From positions 15,831,930-15,895,929 of the forward strand of contig CM034549.1 of NCBI GenBank assembly GCA_020055645.1: a stretch of 64,000 bases of DNA, in the 5' to 3' direction. This DNA comes from Tomocerus qinae. Lineage: Eukaryota > Arthropoda > Collembola > Entomobryomorpha > Tomoceridae. How positions within the stretch are numbered: position 1 is the stretch's first letter; each line of letters opens with the position of its first letter. The notes below the pieces were generated by a model that saw only the letters and a list, made by a program, of their open reading frames with translations, was not told the DNA's origin and did not search any database. Positions 1 through 17,164 of this stretch are shown piece after piece. The translations under genes and the position numbers were made by a program.

Positions 1-3000
1 CGCCACAAAATATATTTCTTCCTCTAACAATTGTAGGTAGAGAGTCTCTGCGACTAAAAATTGTTGATGTGCGATAACAAATTCTGAACTTGTATTTTTT
101 CTTAAATTGAGGATACCAAAATTTTTAGGATGACAGAATGTTTACCATTGTTTAGCTTTGGCTAGTAGATGTTCAAACAAAGGTATCCCACATTAAGGTG
201 CCTAGTTGACAATTTGATATCGCAATAAAAGCCAAACAAGAAAGCTGCAAATTAATGATTATTAGAGAGGAGACATTTTTAAAATGAAGAAAACTACAAC
301 CTTGCATGGCCAAGAAGTACATTAATAGTCTTCAATGATGCATGTGTATGAAGTATGGACTAAAGTGACTTCAGTGATTCCTACAATTTTAGGGGAAATA
401 AATCCTCTATTGCTGGTTTCGTGTCTTAACTACAGCTTATATGCAAAGCATAAATTTATCATGATGTTATGCATAATCAATTTATATCTCGCTAGTTTAA
501 GTAATCCGCCTGCGTTTGGATGTGCATCGTTAATTAATCAAACTCAAATGGAACATAATATAGCAGTAATATGTAGGGATGCCAAATGAAAATAATTTTT
601 CTATTTGGTTACTGAGTTCTAATGTAACTCCTACAATAATACAAAACAAACATGTCCATATAAGGAGCTGTGTACCGCACCATAAGTAAAACTTATAGTT
701 TGTAGAGCATGCATACATGGATTATTGAGCTATTTTGGCCAGTTAATCGATTTCTCCACTTATTGAGAACAATGAACTACCTTTTCAAACGACTGACTGC
801 ATGCATGAGTAGTGTAGGTCCAACCAATCTACTATACAAAACAAACAGGAGGACATAACTACACTTAGATTGTGTTGCAGCTCATTGTTTTGCTTTGTTT
901 CGCTAAACCTCTTTGCGTGTATGCATGCATGCAGATAAGAGAGTTGTTTTGCTAGTGGAAATGGTGAAAATAATGGATATAGATTTCTGATGTTTAGACA
1001 TGTACTTGCTCGAATTGCAAATATATGACAGAACTTTGGATCTGGGGAAAATTTTCCAATCGACTTATGGCAACTTGGGTAATTGGCTACGGCATTTCGC
1101 AGAGCTAAGTAAACAATACTCCAAATCAAGTATGACATTTTGGATATTATTTAGCTGCAAACTTTTCCAGTTATTTTTGGTAGCCTTTCAGAAACTCAAG
1201 CCCACTGAGGTTTACAATATCTGAATCAACTTTTACTTGCGAAAAATTGTCATACAGGGTACAACAGTCTGCACTTTTACGACTTACATTTAACCCAATG
1301 TATAAAAACCAGCTACTATTACATTTTAACTTACAATCCCTAAATCTTAGCGGTTCTTGTCAAAAGACATTCGATCGTATCGTGTCGTGTGACATACTAA
1401 AAACCACCTAATACGTTTATTCGCTTTTATTATTTCGTACAGGTAGTACAGGCGATTTGAAATGCACTGCAATGCGGTAGAATATGTAGTAAGGAACAAC
1501 TGACTAATAATTAGTAACCCATTAAAACTACTAATAATAGAATGCTAATAAATATCCAGGAAATGAAAAAGAATAACATATGCTAATGGTCATGCAATAT
1601 ATAGTTACTGCCGTAAATTCCTGTTGTACATCTGCATTGAAATTATTAACACTGTATAGAACTTATAATTAATTTTAAATTATTGCATCACAAACCATTC
1701 CCACTTTGATCTACATTAATTAATTGTCCTTCATTAGCAGAAAACTAAGTGATTATCACTAATTATAATACTTTAAGGATAATAATAGAGGGTTTAAACT
1801 GACAACTTCGTATTTCAATGTGTAATCTAATTATATATTTCATTGATAACTCTAGGTGGTGGATTCTATTATCTGTCTGTATAAACGATCGTATTAGTAA
1901 TATAATTCGTACTATATTGTGAACAAAACTCATCGTGTTTTCCATTGAAAAATTTTCGTTAAGCGACATTGGCCGGGGTTGAACATGTAATGAATTTTTA
2001 TTAGCTTTTCTAGCTTTGATGTTTAAGTGTTTTATCAATATAGGATGTTATAAAATTCATTTCACGTTTTATGTGTTCTCTGTAATTTCTACCTTCCTAC
2101 TAGTTCGTTCGTCCCATAAGATTTGCATTCAAAGATTCCGTTTTAATAAGAGTCTAATAGAAACGGTCGCATTTACATGTAAGGTATATTTATTGGTTCC
2201 TCCTCTTTTTATTGCAGTGCATAAATTAATGGTACAGTCCACACAATGAGCACAACGTCTACAGCATGTGACGATAGTACTGCATATATATGCACGTGTA
2301 AATACACAAACCGATGTTCATTTTCTCGTTTTAATCGCATTGCATGTATCGAAGTTTATTCGATATGTACACATAGAAAAGGCTAACTAATGTGACTAAA
2401 CAGAACTGAGAGATAAGTAGAGCAGTACACGCCTAATCTACTTTACACTGGGTGTTCAGTTTCAAAGCAATAGAACAAAGTATTCATAAAACAGTAGTAG
2501 ATGGCCAGTGCTTGTTATTGTCATAATCTGTGTATAGTGATCAAACTGAAAACTAAACCATCATCTAAAGCAAACAATAGGCACATGAGTACTCATTCAA
2601 CTTCAACTCATACCAGCTATGCTAGCATTGGTCGTGTACTAATGTAACTGTACATTTTATGAGACTACATATCGCTGCAAGTAAAATTTTATTAGCAAAT
2701 AGTTAGCCTGTATTTTATGCACACCTCTGCATTAGCTAGCTCTGTGACTTGCTAACGTAATCAACTATGTTGTGCCAACGATCGAACGTTTTATGATATA
2801 TAAAGTCAATAAAATGTTGCACGATATCAACTCTTATAAATATACAACAGGCAATTAGTGAGTGCTACAAAGTTCAAAAACTAAGGAACTATGTAAATAG
2901 ACGTATACGTAGCTTCAGCATGCATGCCATGCCATGTCATGAAATTGACGATGCTGTAATACTGCCACGTTATAAATAATAGCTCATGTCATTACAATTG

Positions 3001-6000
3001 CAATCTTCACAATATGCACACTGCACACATACTTATTAACTATTAACTACTGGACTATTACTATTAGTATCATCAGTAGCATTCTGTCTAAATCCATTTT
3101 GTAGGGCTGGTCAATGCACAATTTAACAATATAAAAGCTATTGTTCTATACGCAAAGAAAAATACCAGGTATAGACAGCACATTAGTAGTACTTATAGTA
3201 GTGGTAGAAATAGCCTGGCAACAAAAGTCCTTCTAGTGAAAGTCACAAAAGCCCATCCCACCATTTATGCCTTTTGCAATGTACAAGCAGATTAAAAGCC
3301 TACTTGCTTATACTACATTACCTTACCTACAGTGCAACATAATTAATTTCGGCATGCAATTTAACATAACCGGATTAATATTACAGTACAAGAGGAATAC
3401 TGTATCCAGTTACATTTACAAGTTATATAGATTATACACACTATGTCTTAAATGAGTTACCATACATAGAGCTAACAACCAAAGAGATTTTCACGTATTA
3501 TATCTCCGTTTATGTAAAAGATCAAAGCAATTAAACAACAAAGCCCATCAAGTCAAGTCACTTCATATCACTACTGAACCTTCACCTTCTGTTTTCCATC
3601 CACTCTTTCTCAGCAAAGAGATTTCATATTTAATAGACACACGAAGTGTGGCACAGCTGTCTTGTCACTCCGGCCATAACAAGTGTCTAAAGTACAGGTG
3701 CCTATTTCACCATTTCCAATAAGTTTTACCTGCACTCAACCTTATTCTCCTATACCATACAATGGTAGCTCCCAATTTCCATGCTACAGAGACCTGCGTG
3801 ACAACTTACAAAGATCTTACCTTACCTTACATATGACCGCTACAATAAAATCTTAAAAGACACTTTTCCGTGGAACCTTTACACAAAATTCTGTTCAGGC
3901 AGGGAATGAACAGGCGATGCACTACACTATATATATATATACAAAACTACTGAAATGAATAGGATGAAAATCGATATCAGAACTACGTAGAAGGCTAAGT
4001 AGATTTTCACAAGAATAGCCAATTCATTTCAGTTATGCTTAGCATTCACAAATTGCAAATACAAAACTCACGAATCCATTTTACAGAAGCAATTGGGCAA
4101 ATGCAAACGAAAAATGAACGGACTAAATGATCAAGTGAATTTGATTTTATACGAGGATCCCCATTCATTCCCATTCCATGGATATTCAGAACAGAATTTA
4201 TTATTTACAAAGTTATGCATTGTCATGCACGTTCTGTACTCTAGACTTACTGTCAATATCATTTCTGTACTTCACAGCTATCACCTATGTAGTTATGACT
4301 CAACCCTAGCATCAGCACTTTTAGGTACAATTGTAAATCGTTTATTTTGATACTCAAAGTATCATGAATCAATTTCATGTTCGCTCAGTGTAAATATTAG
4401 TACGTATATTTTATATTTACATTGTATAGCACATTATTAGCGAGGGTATATATTACACCACTTCAGATAGAACGAATGCAAAATAGTAGCATCGGAATAT
4501 TTCAGAAAAACAATATGAAATGTATGTTTAAAGTAGAATGGATGGATTGTGCATTTTATAGCATTGCACGACCAGCTCAATTTGAAGAGCTGGCTTGGTT
4601 CGATCTTTAGGAAAATTGTTAGCCCGTACACTGACGAAAGAAACTGTTTGTTTTTGCCGGAGGGGCACGAATGAAATGCAAGCATAAAGCAGAATTGATG
4701 ATGGTATCTGTAGTATACATCAAGGTCTTCTACGTTTCAATAGAGAATATTCCATATTATTCAATTGGATAGAGTCCAAGACACATTATTCCAGATCGTC
4801 GATCGGCTCCATGTTATGGAAAATTTCCGCTCGTATTGATACTGCCTGTCCAATCTCATTTGTCCTAAATGTGGATGAACCCATAAGACATTTACTGTCT
4901 ATTGTCAGGGTTTTTGCAGCTTCCCTATTTTCTATAATTATGTCATTTTACATACGAACTAGCAACAAGGAACATTATACTGCATTGAAGTCAATATTTA
5001 AAGATAACTAAATCCTCTGTCAACAATCTGCGGAGGATGAGGCGTGTTTACTATCAAGTTTTAGTAGCTGTAATACATACTACACACAAAGAGTGCTACT
5101 CACTGCTGAACTGTTGATGTTTACTACATTATCTACGACACACAAGCATTAGGGACCCAAGAAGAGCAATTTGAATTTTATGCCATGATATTCAATCTCA
5201 AATATTGCAAAGATGCCAAGTTCCAATATAAAACTTCAGAGTCAGAGGAGCATCCCAATGAAGTCAAAGCCAAACAGCCAGGGACATAATATACGGCTAT
5301 AATTTGATACAGATTCATATACTAATATATATAGTATAAAGTGTCATTCCTAGCATTACATTCTCTCTTGAACACCACCAACTGACTGACGCAGGTGAAT
5401 AGGTTCACTCATCCTTCACAAAGTTGTACGGACTCTTTCCTTCTATTGGACACATGCAATGAAAAGAGTTTTCAATACTATATTCTAAAGTAGAAAACCA
5501 AGACAGATCAACTCTAACTGCATCCTTTGAGATTATATTCAGTAGAAGATGATAAATGGAGCATTACTACTATACAGTCCTATCATATAATTTATATACT
5601 AGTTGTGCGCAGATCGGTTTTCATATTGAATCAACGAATGCCTGCAGAATGCAGTGAATGCACAACTCTAAGTACCTACATATATACATAACGTAAAACA
5701 AAAATTAAAAAAAGAACCTTCCCGAGGTCTGCTCTACTATATAAATACCACCAAACACCATCGGATATTATATAGAGTAGAAAATACGCCTGCCTGCAGT
5801 ATCTCTATGTTTTCACACTGCAATGTATATGCTTTCCTTTTCAAATATTTAAGAATCAATTCAGCTGAACTCAGAAAACCTTTATACAAAGTAAGGAATG
5901 GAGAGGAGATCGGCCCAATTCCTCTCCACGTGCCTCCGTCCTCTTTCCACATCTTCACATCAGCCAACTGTGTGAGGTCAATCAATACGTTCTGACAATG

Positions 6001-6938
6001 ACAATGACATATATTCCATTCTTTATACATAAAAACATCCTCAGACAAAAATGTACCCTTTCTGTATAATATCCAGCTATTTGTTATTTCTATTCTACAA
6101 TGTTATTCATGAAATTCCCTATTCCCTACTGTTGCTCCTTTCAGTTTTCTCACCCAAAGAAATTGACGTTCTACATTAAATTTATTGAAACTAGTAATTT
6201 TTGTAATTGTTATAAATGTAGATAATTTTGTACCACCTTGAACAATATAAAATCTTTTTTGTTGCAAAACCATTATATGGACAAATATACATCAACTCAA
6301 CATGAGTGAGTAATGGACGACCATATTTTAATTTTAAATAATATGAAATTAGACTTACGTTAATAATTTCAATCAGAAGATCCTTATCACTGCATATAAA
6401 AACAAGATGCAATGATGAGTTTTGTGGAGAAAATTTGCATAAATATAATTAAGTCTATTGATCCCGTTTGAACGTTAAAGTTTGATGTTCCACGAGAGGC
6501 GAAAATGAATAACAAAAGTTGTCACGTCAGTTAAAGTAGGTATTTGCTATATACGTCGTATCAGACAGATTTGCAAGAGTTGCGGTTACACAACACACAA
6601 TTGTCATATCGTTTGTATACGAGAGATTATACTATTTGTAGGTAATAAAAGAAATAGTAGGAGTACGTAACGATAAGCACTTAGCTATGATAATTATTGC
6701 TGGTTTAATATGTGCACAAGGTCTGTAAATTGAATTGTGTGTGCACTTCGGCTGGGAGCTGAAAGTCAACTGGGATAGCAGAGGGAAGATATCGTTATTT
6801 GGCGAGTCTCAAATATTCTGTTGTGCTCCGTCAGACGCCGAACCGTCTACTAATCTATGATAAAAAATTGTGCATAGTAGTATAGAATCTAGCTGAGCCT
6901 TTCTTCACAGGACGAATGCAACGTTGTTGGAAATACAA
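1..6938. other. Non-coding stretch, no gene supported
   Basis: AT-rich sequence with stops spread through all six frames. The longest open frames are a minus-strand frame at 785-1138 and another at 5737-6048. Neither has family resemblance, and the second opens with TTG instead of ATG. Frames of about 100 codons are expected a few times by chance in 64 kb of this composition. A short (AT)n run lies near 3928-3941. A 7-bp perfect hairpin (CCAGCTC / GAGCTGG, 8-base loop) lies near 4570-4595. No RNA gene or mobile element was seen. Confidence 0.6.
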
Positions 6939-6946
6939 CTACCTAC

Positions 6947-7135
6947 CTAGAGTCCTTTCCATTGAAATTGACAGGAGGCATTGATTATGCTTCTGCCAAT
7001 ACGGAATGAAACTGCACGAACTATCTCTGGCTAGTAGGGTTCGTCGAAGAATTGAATAAGTTTTTTGGACAACGAAGCCACAACGAAGGAGCACCAACAC
7101 CAACCATTCACTACTCCTCTTTCTACTGTTCTCCA
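6947..7135 (-). CDS. Candidate internal exon, unknown protein
   Basis: This pocket is clearly richer in G+C than its surroundings. On the minus strand it is preceded by a long pyrimidine tract ending in TCGTAG, a very good acceptor, and followed by TAG|GTAGGT, a fair donor. Between them one frame is open for 62 codons, entering and leaving in phase 1 (2 + 186 + 1 bases). The peptide starts with a basic stretch (residues SRKR), then a hydrophobic run (WLVLVLLRCGFVV), and is otherwise unremarkable. There is no in-frame ATG at its start, so it would be an internal exon, or an exon of a non-coding RNA. I do not recognise the protein and found no partner exon. Confidence 0.22.
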
Positions 7136-7139
7136 CTAC

Positions 7140-10100
7140 GAGAAGGAAGGCAGTCAGACCCTACAGAGTGGGTTTGAAAAGCTTTTGGCTTCAGGACGAA
7201 TAGATCTACCTAGCACTACTGCCTTTTTCACGATATGAGCTATTGTATTGCACTTCTATATCTTTTGGAAGCTTGCAAACTTTAGTTTTAGCCAGTCTGC
7301 TTCGGCTTCACTTCATTTTACTTGTTAAGTGTGTACCTATAGCTAGGAGTACAGGAAAGGGAGCCAAGCCAACTTAAGCTGTATCACCAACTATGTGATG
7401 TGGTGCACCTTCTGCTAACTCCAAAATTCTCTGTACAACTATTCTGAATGTGCTGTAGTGTTGACTAGGACTACGCTCTGTCAAACTCCCTCCCTCAACA
7501 TACATACATACACAACTCAACTTTGGGCTTTACTCTTTCAGTTTCTGTTCCAAGTGGAAATCGATTTTCGCGCATGGAATCGCGCTCCCAGATATACACA
7601 AATTCAACTTCAACTAAATCCATGCACACAGTTTCTCAAGAATTCCCGAGATAAGAACAGCACAATAATCCTACGTACTATCTCTCTAGACCTCTTTTAC
7701 CAATTCTTTAAGAAGCCATAAGATTTAAAACGACCTGTCACTTCCAGAAACAAAACAAAAACCAAAGACAATATTTTACTACCAAATGCTCTTTAAATCT
7801 ACATCCCGTGACGCACTTCCTTTGCACTGATATTTTTATGCAAAATGCAACAAGCTTTCTAAAACAATCTCCTGGAACACTTTATTTAATTAACTGGATA
7901 ACTTTAACAAACTAACATTGAGACGAGATTGCGTATAGATTGCTCAACAATACCATTATGATATACAAAATTAAAATATACGTGATCTTTTGCAATTGCT
8001 ATGCTATTACTAAAGAAAATTATGTAAATTAAATACTTACTATGTAGATTCATTCTGGAACTAAATCTGTTTCGCTTGAAACATGTATGCTTTGGTACTA
8101 ACATTATTATAACACAATCCATTAAACCTCCCATGTCTAAAATATAAACATATGACTGATGCTCAATGAGCACAATCAAAGTACTGTTTAGAGGAATGAA
8201 TGACGTAAATTGTAATATTTAATATGGGCATCAGAGTTAAAGTATCACAATGCAGACATTCAGAACTGATACAGAACACATAAACTCAAGCTTAACTTTT
8301 ACCATTAACTTCTATACATACATGACTGACAGTTCACATAAATGTTAGTGCGAAATTAAAACTGTAACTCTTCTTTGGCTTGTTCCACAAGCCAGAAACT
8401 AATAAATAGCACACTACAAGCATGTGATCAACTAACATTGTTAAATAAAATTGTTCAAAGATATAGATAGCCAGGGACATGAACAACTTTGATTCATAAA
8501 CGTGCACATGTACTTAAAACGAATGATATTCACCCTCTGACTTAATCATTTACTCCATAATATTTAATTGCACTAGTAAAAGCGAAGTAAGTACATAGAT
8601 GAGATATGGTAATGTACTAATAAAATATAATCTACAGTATTTCAAATATATAATCCTTTTCCCTTACACGATCTCCCTTCATTTTTAACCTAGGTATAGT
8701 TAATTTTGCAAATAAGTTTTAACAAATATCATTACAGATCAAATAAATGTACCTCTGTACTGTCTGTACCTCGTCTTTCCTCCATATTCTCATAATTTAT
8801 CCTTTAGTCAATGAAGACGAATCATCCATCCATTCAGCATAATATTTTACTCACGTGACTCAATAAAAATACTAAGTACTTTGTTTTGTGTGGAAATGTA
8901 CTACATGGTACTACATAACAAATGTGCTGACAATGAACCACACACGGAGTGTGCAGTCAAAATGTACAATCAAAACAGTATTTTTAGCTTTAGTTGTTTT
9001 GCTATTAATACGCATTAAGCAAAACTTTTAAATAAATCCTAAATATATTGTTATACATACAAAATTGGTAAACATTATTTGAGACAAGAGTAAACTGTAG
9101 AAACAAAGCGATATCATCATATTTGATTTGGTAGTTTGTTCAATCCATGCAAAATGAAAGAATGAAATAAGCAATGAAGAAAAACAAGACAAACATAATT
9201 AGCTTAGCTTATAACTTGATGGCATAAAGGAGTACAGCTATCATAAAGAATTAATAAGGCCAGCATCTCCATTTCGTGCTCTGGATTTCATAACTATAAT
9301 CAATAGCTGTACAAACTAACCATCATCCTTTTCTGCAAAATTTTGCATAGAATATTAAATGTGGAGCAACAACAGCGGAGTCTGCATTTCACGCTTAGTC
9401 TCTAAAGTCTGAAGTCTGAACAGTACAAACAGTAGTCTGGACTAAAGTACATATATTCAGCATACATCGAATGCGTCAGCAATGCAAATACAAAACTGCC
9501 ATTCTGGTATAATTGTATAGCACAGCTTCCATGTATCTGTATATTAATATACCTATTTTCATTCTTTCTCTGCAATGCAACATGCAAGTTAATTCTTTAG
9601 GCTATAGCTATTCCTTATGTAAGAAACCAGTAGGACCCGTATGTATGTATCTCTAGCGAAAAACATGATTTACGACATTGAAATGACCTATGGATATGAA
9701 TAAAATTCTACTTACAATAGTTACAATAACAACTAATGAGAGCATAGCTGAGTAACTACTCAACGTAAGACAAAAATCACGTTATACAACATCTAGAAAC
9801 GGTTATTTTACGAATTATGAGCTCTACGATGAAATAAAACTGATATTTAGTGGCATTATTTAATGTTAACAAAATCATGTAAATAATAATTCACTATCCA
9901 GCCAAAAGATTAACCCTTTACGTAACCTGCATAGACCATAATGATTAAAGCTAAGAATAAGTACCTTGAATACATGGGTCAACAGCATTTACGTAGTGAA
10001 GTTTGGTGGAGTCAAGTGTAATATCTATGAAGACTTACAACTTGCAGTACAACTATTATAACAGTATAAAACAGACACAGAATAGTAAATAATGCAGTAA

Positions 10101-12972
10101 ATATGTTTACTCAGATATTCATTTGCATTTACTATCGCGGATTTAGGAATTATAATGCAAAAAACAAGATTAACCAGACAATGAGCTGAACACTTCAACC
10201 ATTGCTGCAATTGCAGTTACGCATATGTGGTCTCGTAAAATCACAGAACCTAGTAAACTGATTTTTCAGATATAAGGGCATTACTGAATAAAGCATTTTA
10301 CACTTTCATTTGATTCTTTAGCAGAAAAAATCCTGATTTTTATGTAAAGCAAAATCTGTGGTCGTGGTACTCGGACGCATTAAAATGGGTGGTCATTATA
10401 TGCTTTCTTCTGAAAAACGCTTTGAAATACAATGGTGTGCCCATATGGTACCATTTTAAGTCTCGATAATCATATTTTATGAATCGACAGAAGTGCCGAA
10501 GAGCGTCATGGATTTTAGGCCTGTGGAGTGTTGATTGCGTTGCACATTATATAGATAGATAAGATAAAGTTTCAATGTGATTTCTGGTCAAAGTAAGTCG
10601 CAGTAAACTTTTAGGTAACTTCGCGTTATCTGACTGAACAGATTGAATTCAAAAATGCTTTACTACCTTTAAAATTTAAATGAGCATATTGTTATAGTTA
10701 TATAATCATGTATAGATACATAGGTAGGTTAAAGGTTATATAACCATATCCCTGTATTCTGTTCAAAATTCAATTTCGGAATTTATGTCCTACTGCTTTT
10801 ACTTACAATTACAATGCAACAACATTGTGTTACTACACAAAATTATCATTTTTCATTCCTATGTAATATAAACATTGTTTTTTCGGAAACGTAAACACTG
10901 TGAATGTTAGAATATAGATACATTATTACATAAGCATATTTGTCTTAAGGGGCGCTCTCCTCAATGTTGAGTATTGAGTCGTTATGTGTAGTAATTCTAT
11001 CCGTACAATACAAGTAAAATAAAATATAATTACGAAATGTGCAACTGCAATGAATATGGATCTAATGTAATGATCTCTTTAGCAGTTTGAATGATTGATA
11101 AGAAAAATATTTTATGACCACTAAGTGGTATAAACATAACGTAATAAAACTAAACAACATAATCCAATCCTTTCATACAAAGCCGGATTTAGTAATGGTG
11201 TTTGGAATGAACTCCTTGTCAAACGCAATCGCTGTAGTTTTACATATTCAAAATTATTACAGGGTATATGAGGTTGGTGTGCATGTATAGTTAAATATGG
11301 GCACTAGTACTAGTAAATGTGTATATAAAGATATGTAACTGGTAAGAAGAGGAACCTTTTTAACGTTAATAAAAGATAAATAAGTTACACAATAAGGATA
11401 TATGTATGCCTATATATAATTATATAAGATGTTCATAAAGGATTTTCACCAATCTCACCTATTGAGAAAGGCACTGTAATTGCAACTTTTTTTAGCTACA
11501 TGAGAATTGAGAATAGGATAGAAAATATGTATTGTAATACACGGTAATACTGTGTGTGTATCTTAACTGTAGAAGTAAATAGTAAATCTACAGCTTAGTG
11601 TATAGAAAACTGTGTATAGAGTTAGAATATTAGACCAGCCAGATAATACTCCATTAACCATCTTCTACCAAAACCATCAGGAGCAGAATTGTCTCACTTT
11701 GTATTTCTCATTATTATAAAGCACCATTCACCATTGTTTGCCTTGCAATAGGTTCGTAAACGAACGATTTTCATATTTTATTAGAAGCTATATGCTATAT
11801 CTTTAAGTAAACGTTTCCAATTATACTACTGCACATACACTAGTACTACATAAATATGTATAGCTTCCGAATCCAAAATATTTAACAAAATTAAACAAAC
11901 AGGCCAAATTATGTTTAAACCTACACTACACTTTTGAATGTCAGTCCAATTACTGAGAAGAAAAGGAAACGGTTGTCGTAAGTCAAATTCAAAACTTACC
12001 AATTCAATGGAATACAAGATTTTCTTTGTTTATCCTGTGTCGGTAAAGTTGTATTTTCAAATGTTCATCGTTAATTTCAATAAAAGCTCCATATAAAAGC
12101 TTACTATGGGCAAAACAAACTATGGTCAATATTCACTGACAGGTTTTGCAACGTTTGCTTGGTCTAACAATGTCTATAACCTACACTGACGTTTTCATTC
12201 CAGTTTCTCTCAACAAGATCCACTTATAAATTCTAAATGCCTAGTGCCTATAATATAGGTAGGAATAGATCTCTCCTTGGTTCTAAATGTGACAGGTTAC
12301 TGCTATAAGATTATTACTTCAATAACGTCTATCAGCTTTTGTGAGTTGTCTAGTCTCGTACAGCGCCTTAGCAAATGGCAATTCATTGATAAGGAATCCT
12401 GCCGTTATTATTGCTTTTGGTTAATAAAGAGATTATTCAGTAGCAAAAACTAAATTACATAACCTTATTGCTCTGCTATTATTTGTCTGTTCTATACTCT
12501 ATACAAAACTGTACTAAACTTAGCAATAATCAAAGTTGCAATTTGTATCACATAATCACATCAGTACAAGTACATTTAGCAAGTGTAATGGAACGCATTA
12601 TGGAATTTCGTGTGAAGTGAACTAACCTGAGCTATCCTACTATCCTCCTTCTATCACTATCCACATGCACATTCCCAGCAAAACTCACAGATAGCTATAC
12701 AGAAGACACTCAATTGCAATAAATGCAAAGAAGTTATGTAAAGTTAATGCTGACTTTGACTTACTGACTATCTAATCTAATTTTGCGTGTTCAGCTTACC
12801 ATTTAAATGTTGCATTTGCCTCCTTCACTTGGTCCATTCAAAATACAATGCGACGCGCGAGTTTTTCAAGCTCCATGATATCTAAGAAGAAATTCGGGCG
12901 AACTGGAAAAAAGATATTCATTAAAATTTGACACTATAAGAAATAATTTTTTTGTCACTTGTTTCCAAATAA
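7140..12972. other. Non-coding stretch upstream of COQ5
   Basis: No supported gene on either strand. Open frames here (for example 7458-7721 plus and 7904-8179 minus) lack family resemblance, splice context and coding-like composition. The last few hundred bases must hold the promoter and 5' UTR of COQ5, but I see no clear TATA box or initiator. A short frame at 12848-12931 (27 codons, basic and serine-rich start) resembles a mitochondrial presequence. It ends in a stop and has no good donor, so I do not attach it to COQ5. Confidence 0.55.
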
Positions 12973-12999
12973 TAGCCTGTGCAATTTAAGTCGAAAGTT

Positions 13000-16012
<3,013 letters not shown>

Positions 16013-16114
16013 ATATACATAAACTTTTTTGTATTCATTATAAATTTTTCCCCATACCAATTTTCCACTGTACTGAAATCCTGTATTAAACCTGGTCGCT
16101 AAAATTGTTTATAT

Positions 16115-16120
16115 AATAAA
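16115..16120 (+). promoter_or_regulatory. Likely COQ5 polyadenylation signal
   Basis: AATAAA lies about 100 bases after the COQ5 stop codon, the first canonical hexamer downstream. An ATTAAA variant at 16085-16090 could serve as an alternative. The 3' UTR would be short. Confidence 0.55.
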
Positions 16121-16637
16121 TGGTAGTTTTCATTTTAATATTGAATGAAAATGCAGAATCTGTTGGTGTAATATGACATTAATTTTTAATGTAATTTCAT
16201 AGTTTGACCTTTCTTTCGACATTGCGAATTTAAGTATTTTGAGCTACGATAAATTTTCTTAAATTATAAATATTATCAATGTCATTAATTTGGATTTAAA
16301 ACCTTATTTTTCAACTTTATTTGAAGCAGTCAGAGTCAATAAATGAAGATATATTTTCAAACGATCCGTTCGTAACAATAACTTAGATAATTTTAAAAAC
16401 AATTCAGAATCACATTATTATGTGTCTCTACCCAATCTGTTATAGAAATCTATCTATGGTACCAGAGATTTGGGTACAAAAGTACTATCTATCACTTTAC
16501 TTTATCAAAAGAAAGTTCGGATTTGTTAATTTTTTATTTGTCACTAAAGTAAAATTTCAGTTTGTGCCACTTTGTGCAAAGAAAATATCCGATAAAATAT
16601 TTTGGTTTCTGTTATTTTCTGTAGAATAGTATAGGAA
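16121..16637. other. Non-coding, 3' of COQ5
   Basis: AT-rich spacer between the COQ5 poly(A) signal and the repeat region. A 69-codon open frame at 16420-16629 is rich in F, L, Y and K and looks like chance reading of AT-rich DNA. Confidence 0.55.
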
Positions 16638-16892
16638 AGTTTCAAAGTTAGTAGATTAGATATATCAACCCTGATATAGACCAAAGATCTACTGTCAGAT
16701 ACTATTCTATTGACGACATAAAAATATTACCAAAGGAATAGTCATAATTTACATTTTTTGGTTGTCTTAAAGTAAAACATAAAAAGATCCCTGCCTACAG
16801 AATCGGATAGTTTCGAGTTAGTAGATTAGATAGATGAAGCCAGGTGTAGACCAAAGGTCTAATGAGAGATACTATTATATTCTATTGACGAC
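16638..16892. repeat. Diverged direct duplication, two ~80-base copies
   Basis: Copy A (16638-16717) and copy B (16809-16892) share the order agtttc, gttagtagattagata, tagaccaaag, tctA, gatactatt and ctattgacgac, with scattered substitutions and a short insertion in copy B. By eye they are roughly four fifths identical, with a period of about 171 bases. Weaker similarity continues past the end of copy A (ataaaaatattaccaaaggaat) and copy B (taaaagactttactcctaaaggact). The duplicated unit therefore seems to include the sequence that forms the left inverted repeat of the next element. This looks like an old tandem duplication of a mobile or satellite-like sequence. Confidence 0.75.
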
Positions 16893-17160
16893 TAAAAGAC
16901 TTTACTCCTAAAGGACTACTACAGCCAGCTAATACTATATGTCCAGTGCAGCTTTATCATGCAATAACAACTTAAGATTGTCTTAACAGTTAATTAACAT
17001 TAAAGTTACTAAAAATTAAACTGATTTGTAAACCAATCGAATAGCCGTGATTAGATGCAATATAAAGGACAACTCTAAAATATTTTAAAACAATCAGTTA
17101 ATATATTGCATTGGAGGAAGAAGTACTTTTTAGGAATCCTTTAGGAGTAAAGTCTTTTAG
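16892..17160. mobile_element. MITE-like element with 24-bp perfect inverted ends
   Basis: The left end (16892-16915) begins CTAAAAGACTTTACTCC and the right end (17137-17160) is its exact reverse complement over 24 bases. The 221 bases between are AT-rich and have no meaningful open frame. Size, matched termini and lack of coding capacity fit a non-autonomous DNA transposon. I see no clear target-site duplication immediately outside the 24-bp arms. The 9-mer TTTAGGAGT occurs twice around the right end (about 17140 and 17156), so the true boundary may differ. Superfamily not assignable. Confidence 0.5.
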
Positions 17161-17164
17161 GAGT

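Noticed and set aside
785..1138. 117-codon minus-strand frame
   Set aside because: No ATG-led family match, cysteine- and leucine-rich as expected from AT-rich chance frames; several frames of this length are expected in 64 kb.
5737..6048. 103-codon minus-strand frame with plausible residues
   Set aside because: Opens with TTG, has an overlapping plus-strand frame, no convincing splice sites and no recognised domain.
8560..8595. Match to the start of miR-92 (aattgcactagt)
   Set aside because: The similarity stops after 12 bases and the flanks cannot fold into a precursor hairpin.
12848..12931. 27-codon frame resembling a mitochondrial leader upstream of COQ5
   Set aside because: It ends in a stop with no usable donor, while the downstream ATG at 13000 already gives a continuous leader.
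12979..12981. GTG as COQ5 start
   Set aside because: Nuclear eukaryotic genes start with ATG; the in-frame ATG at 13000 is the sensible choice.
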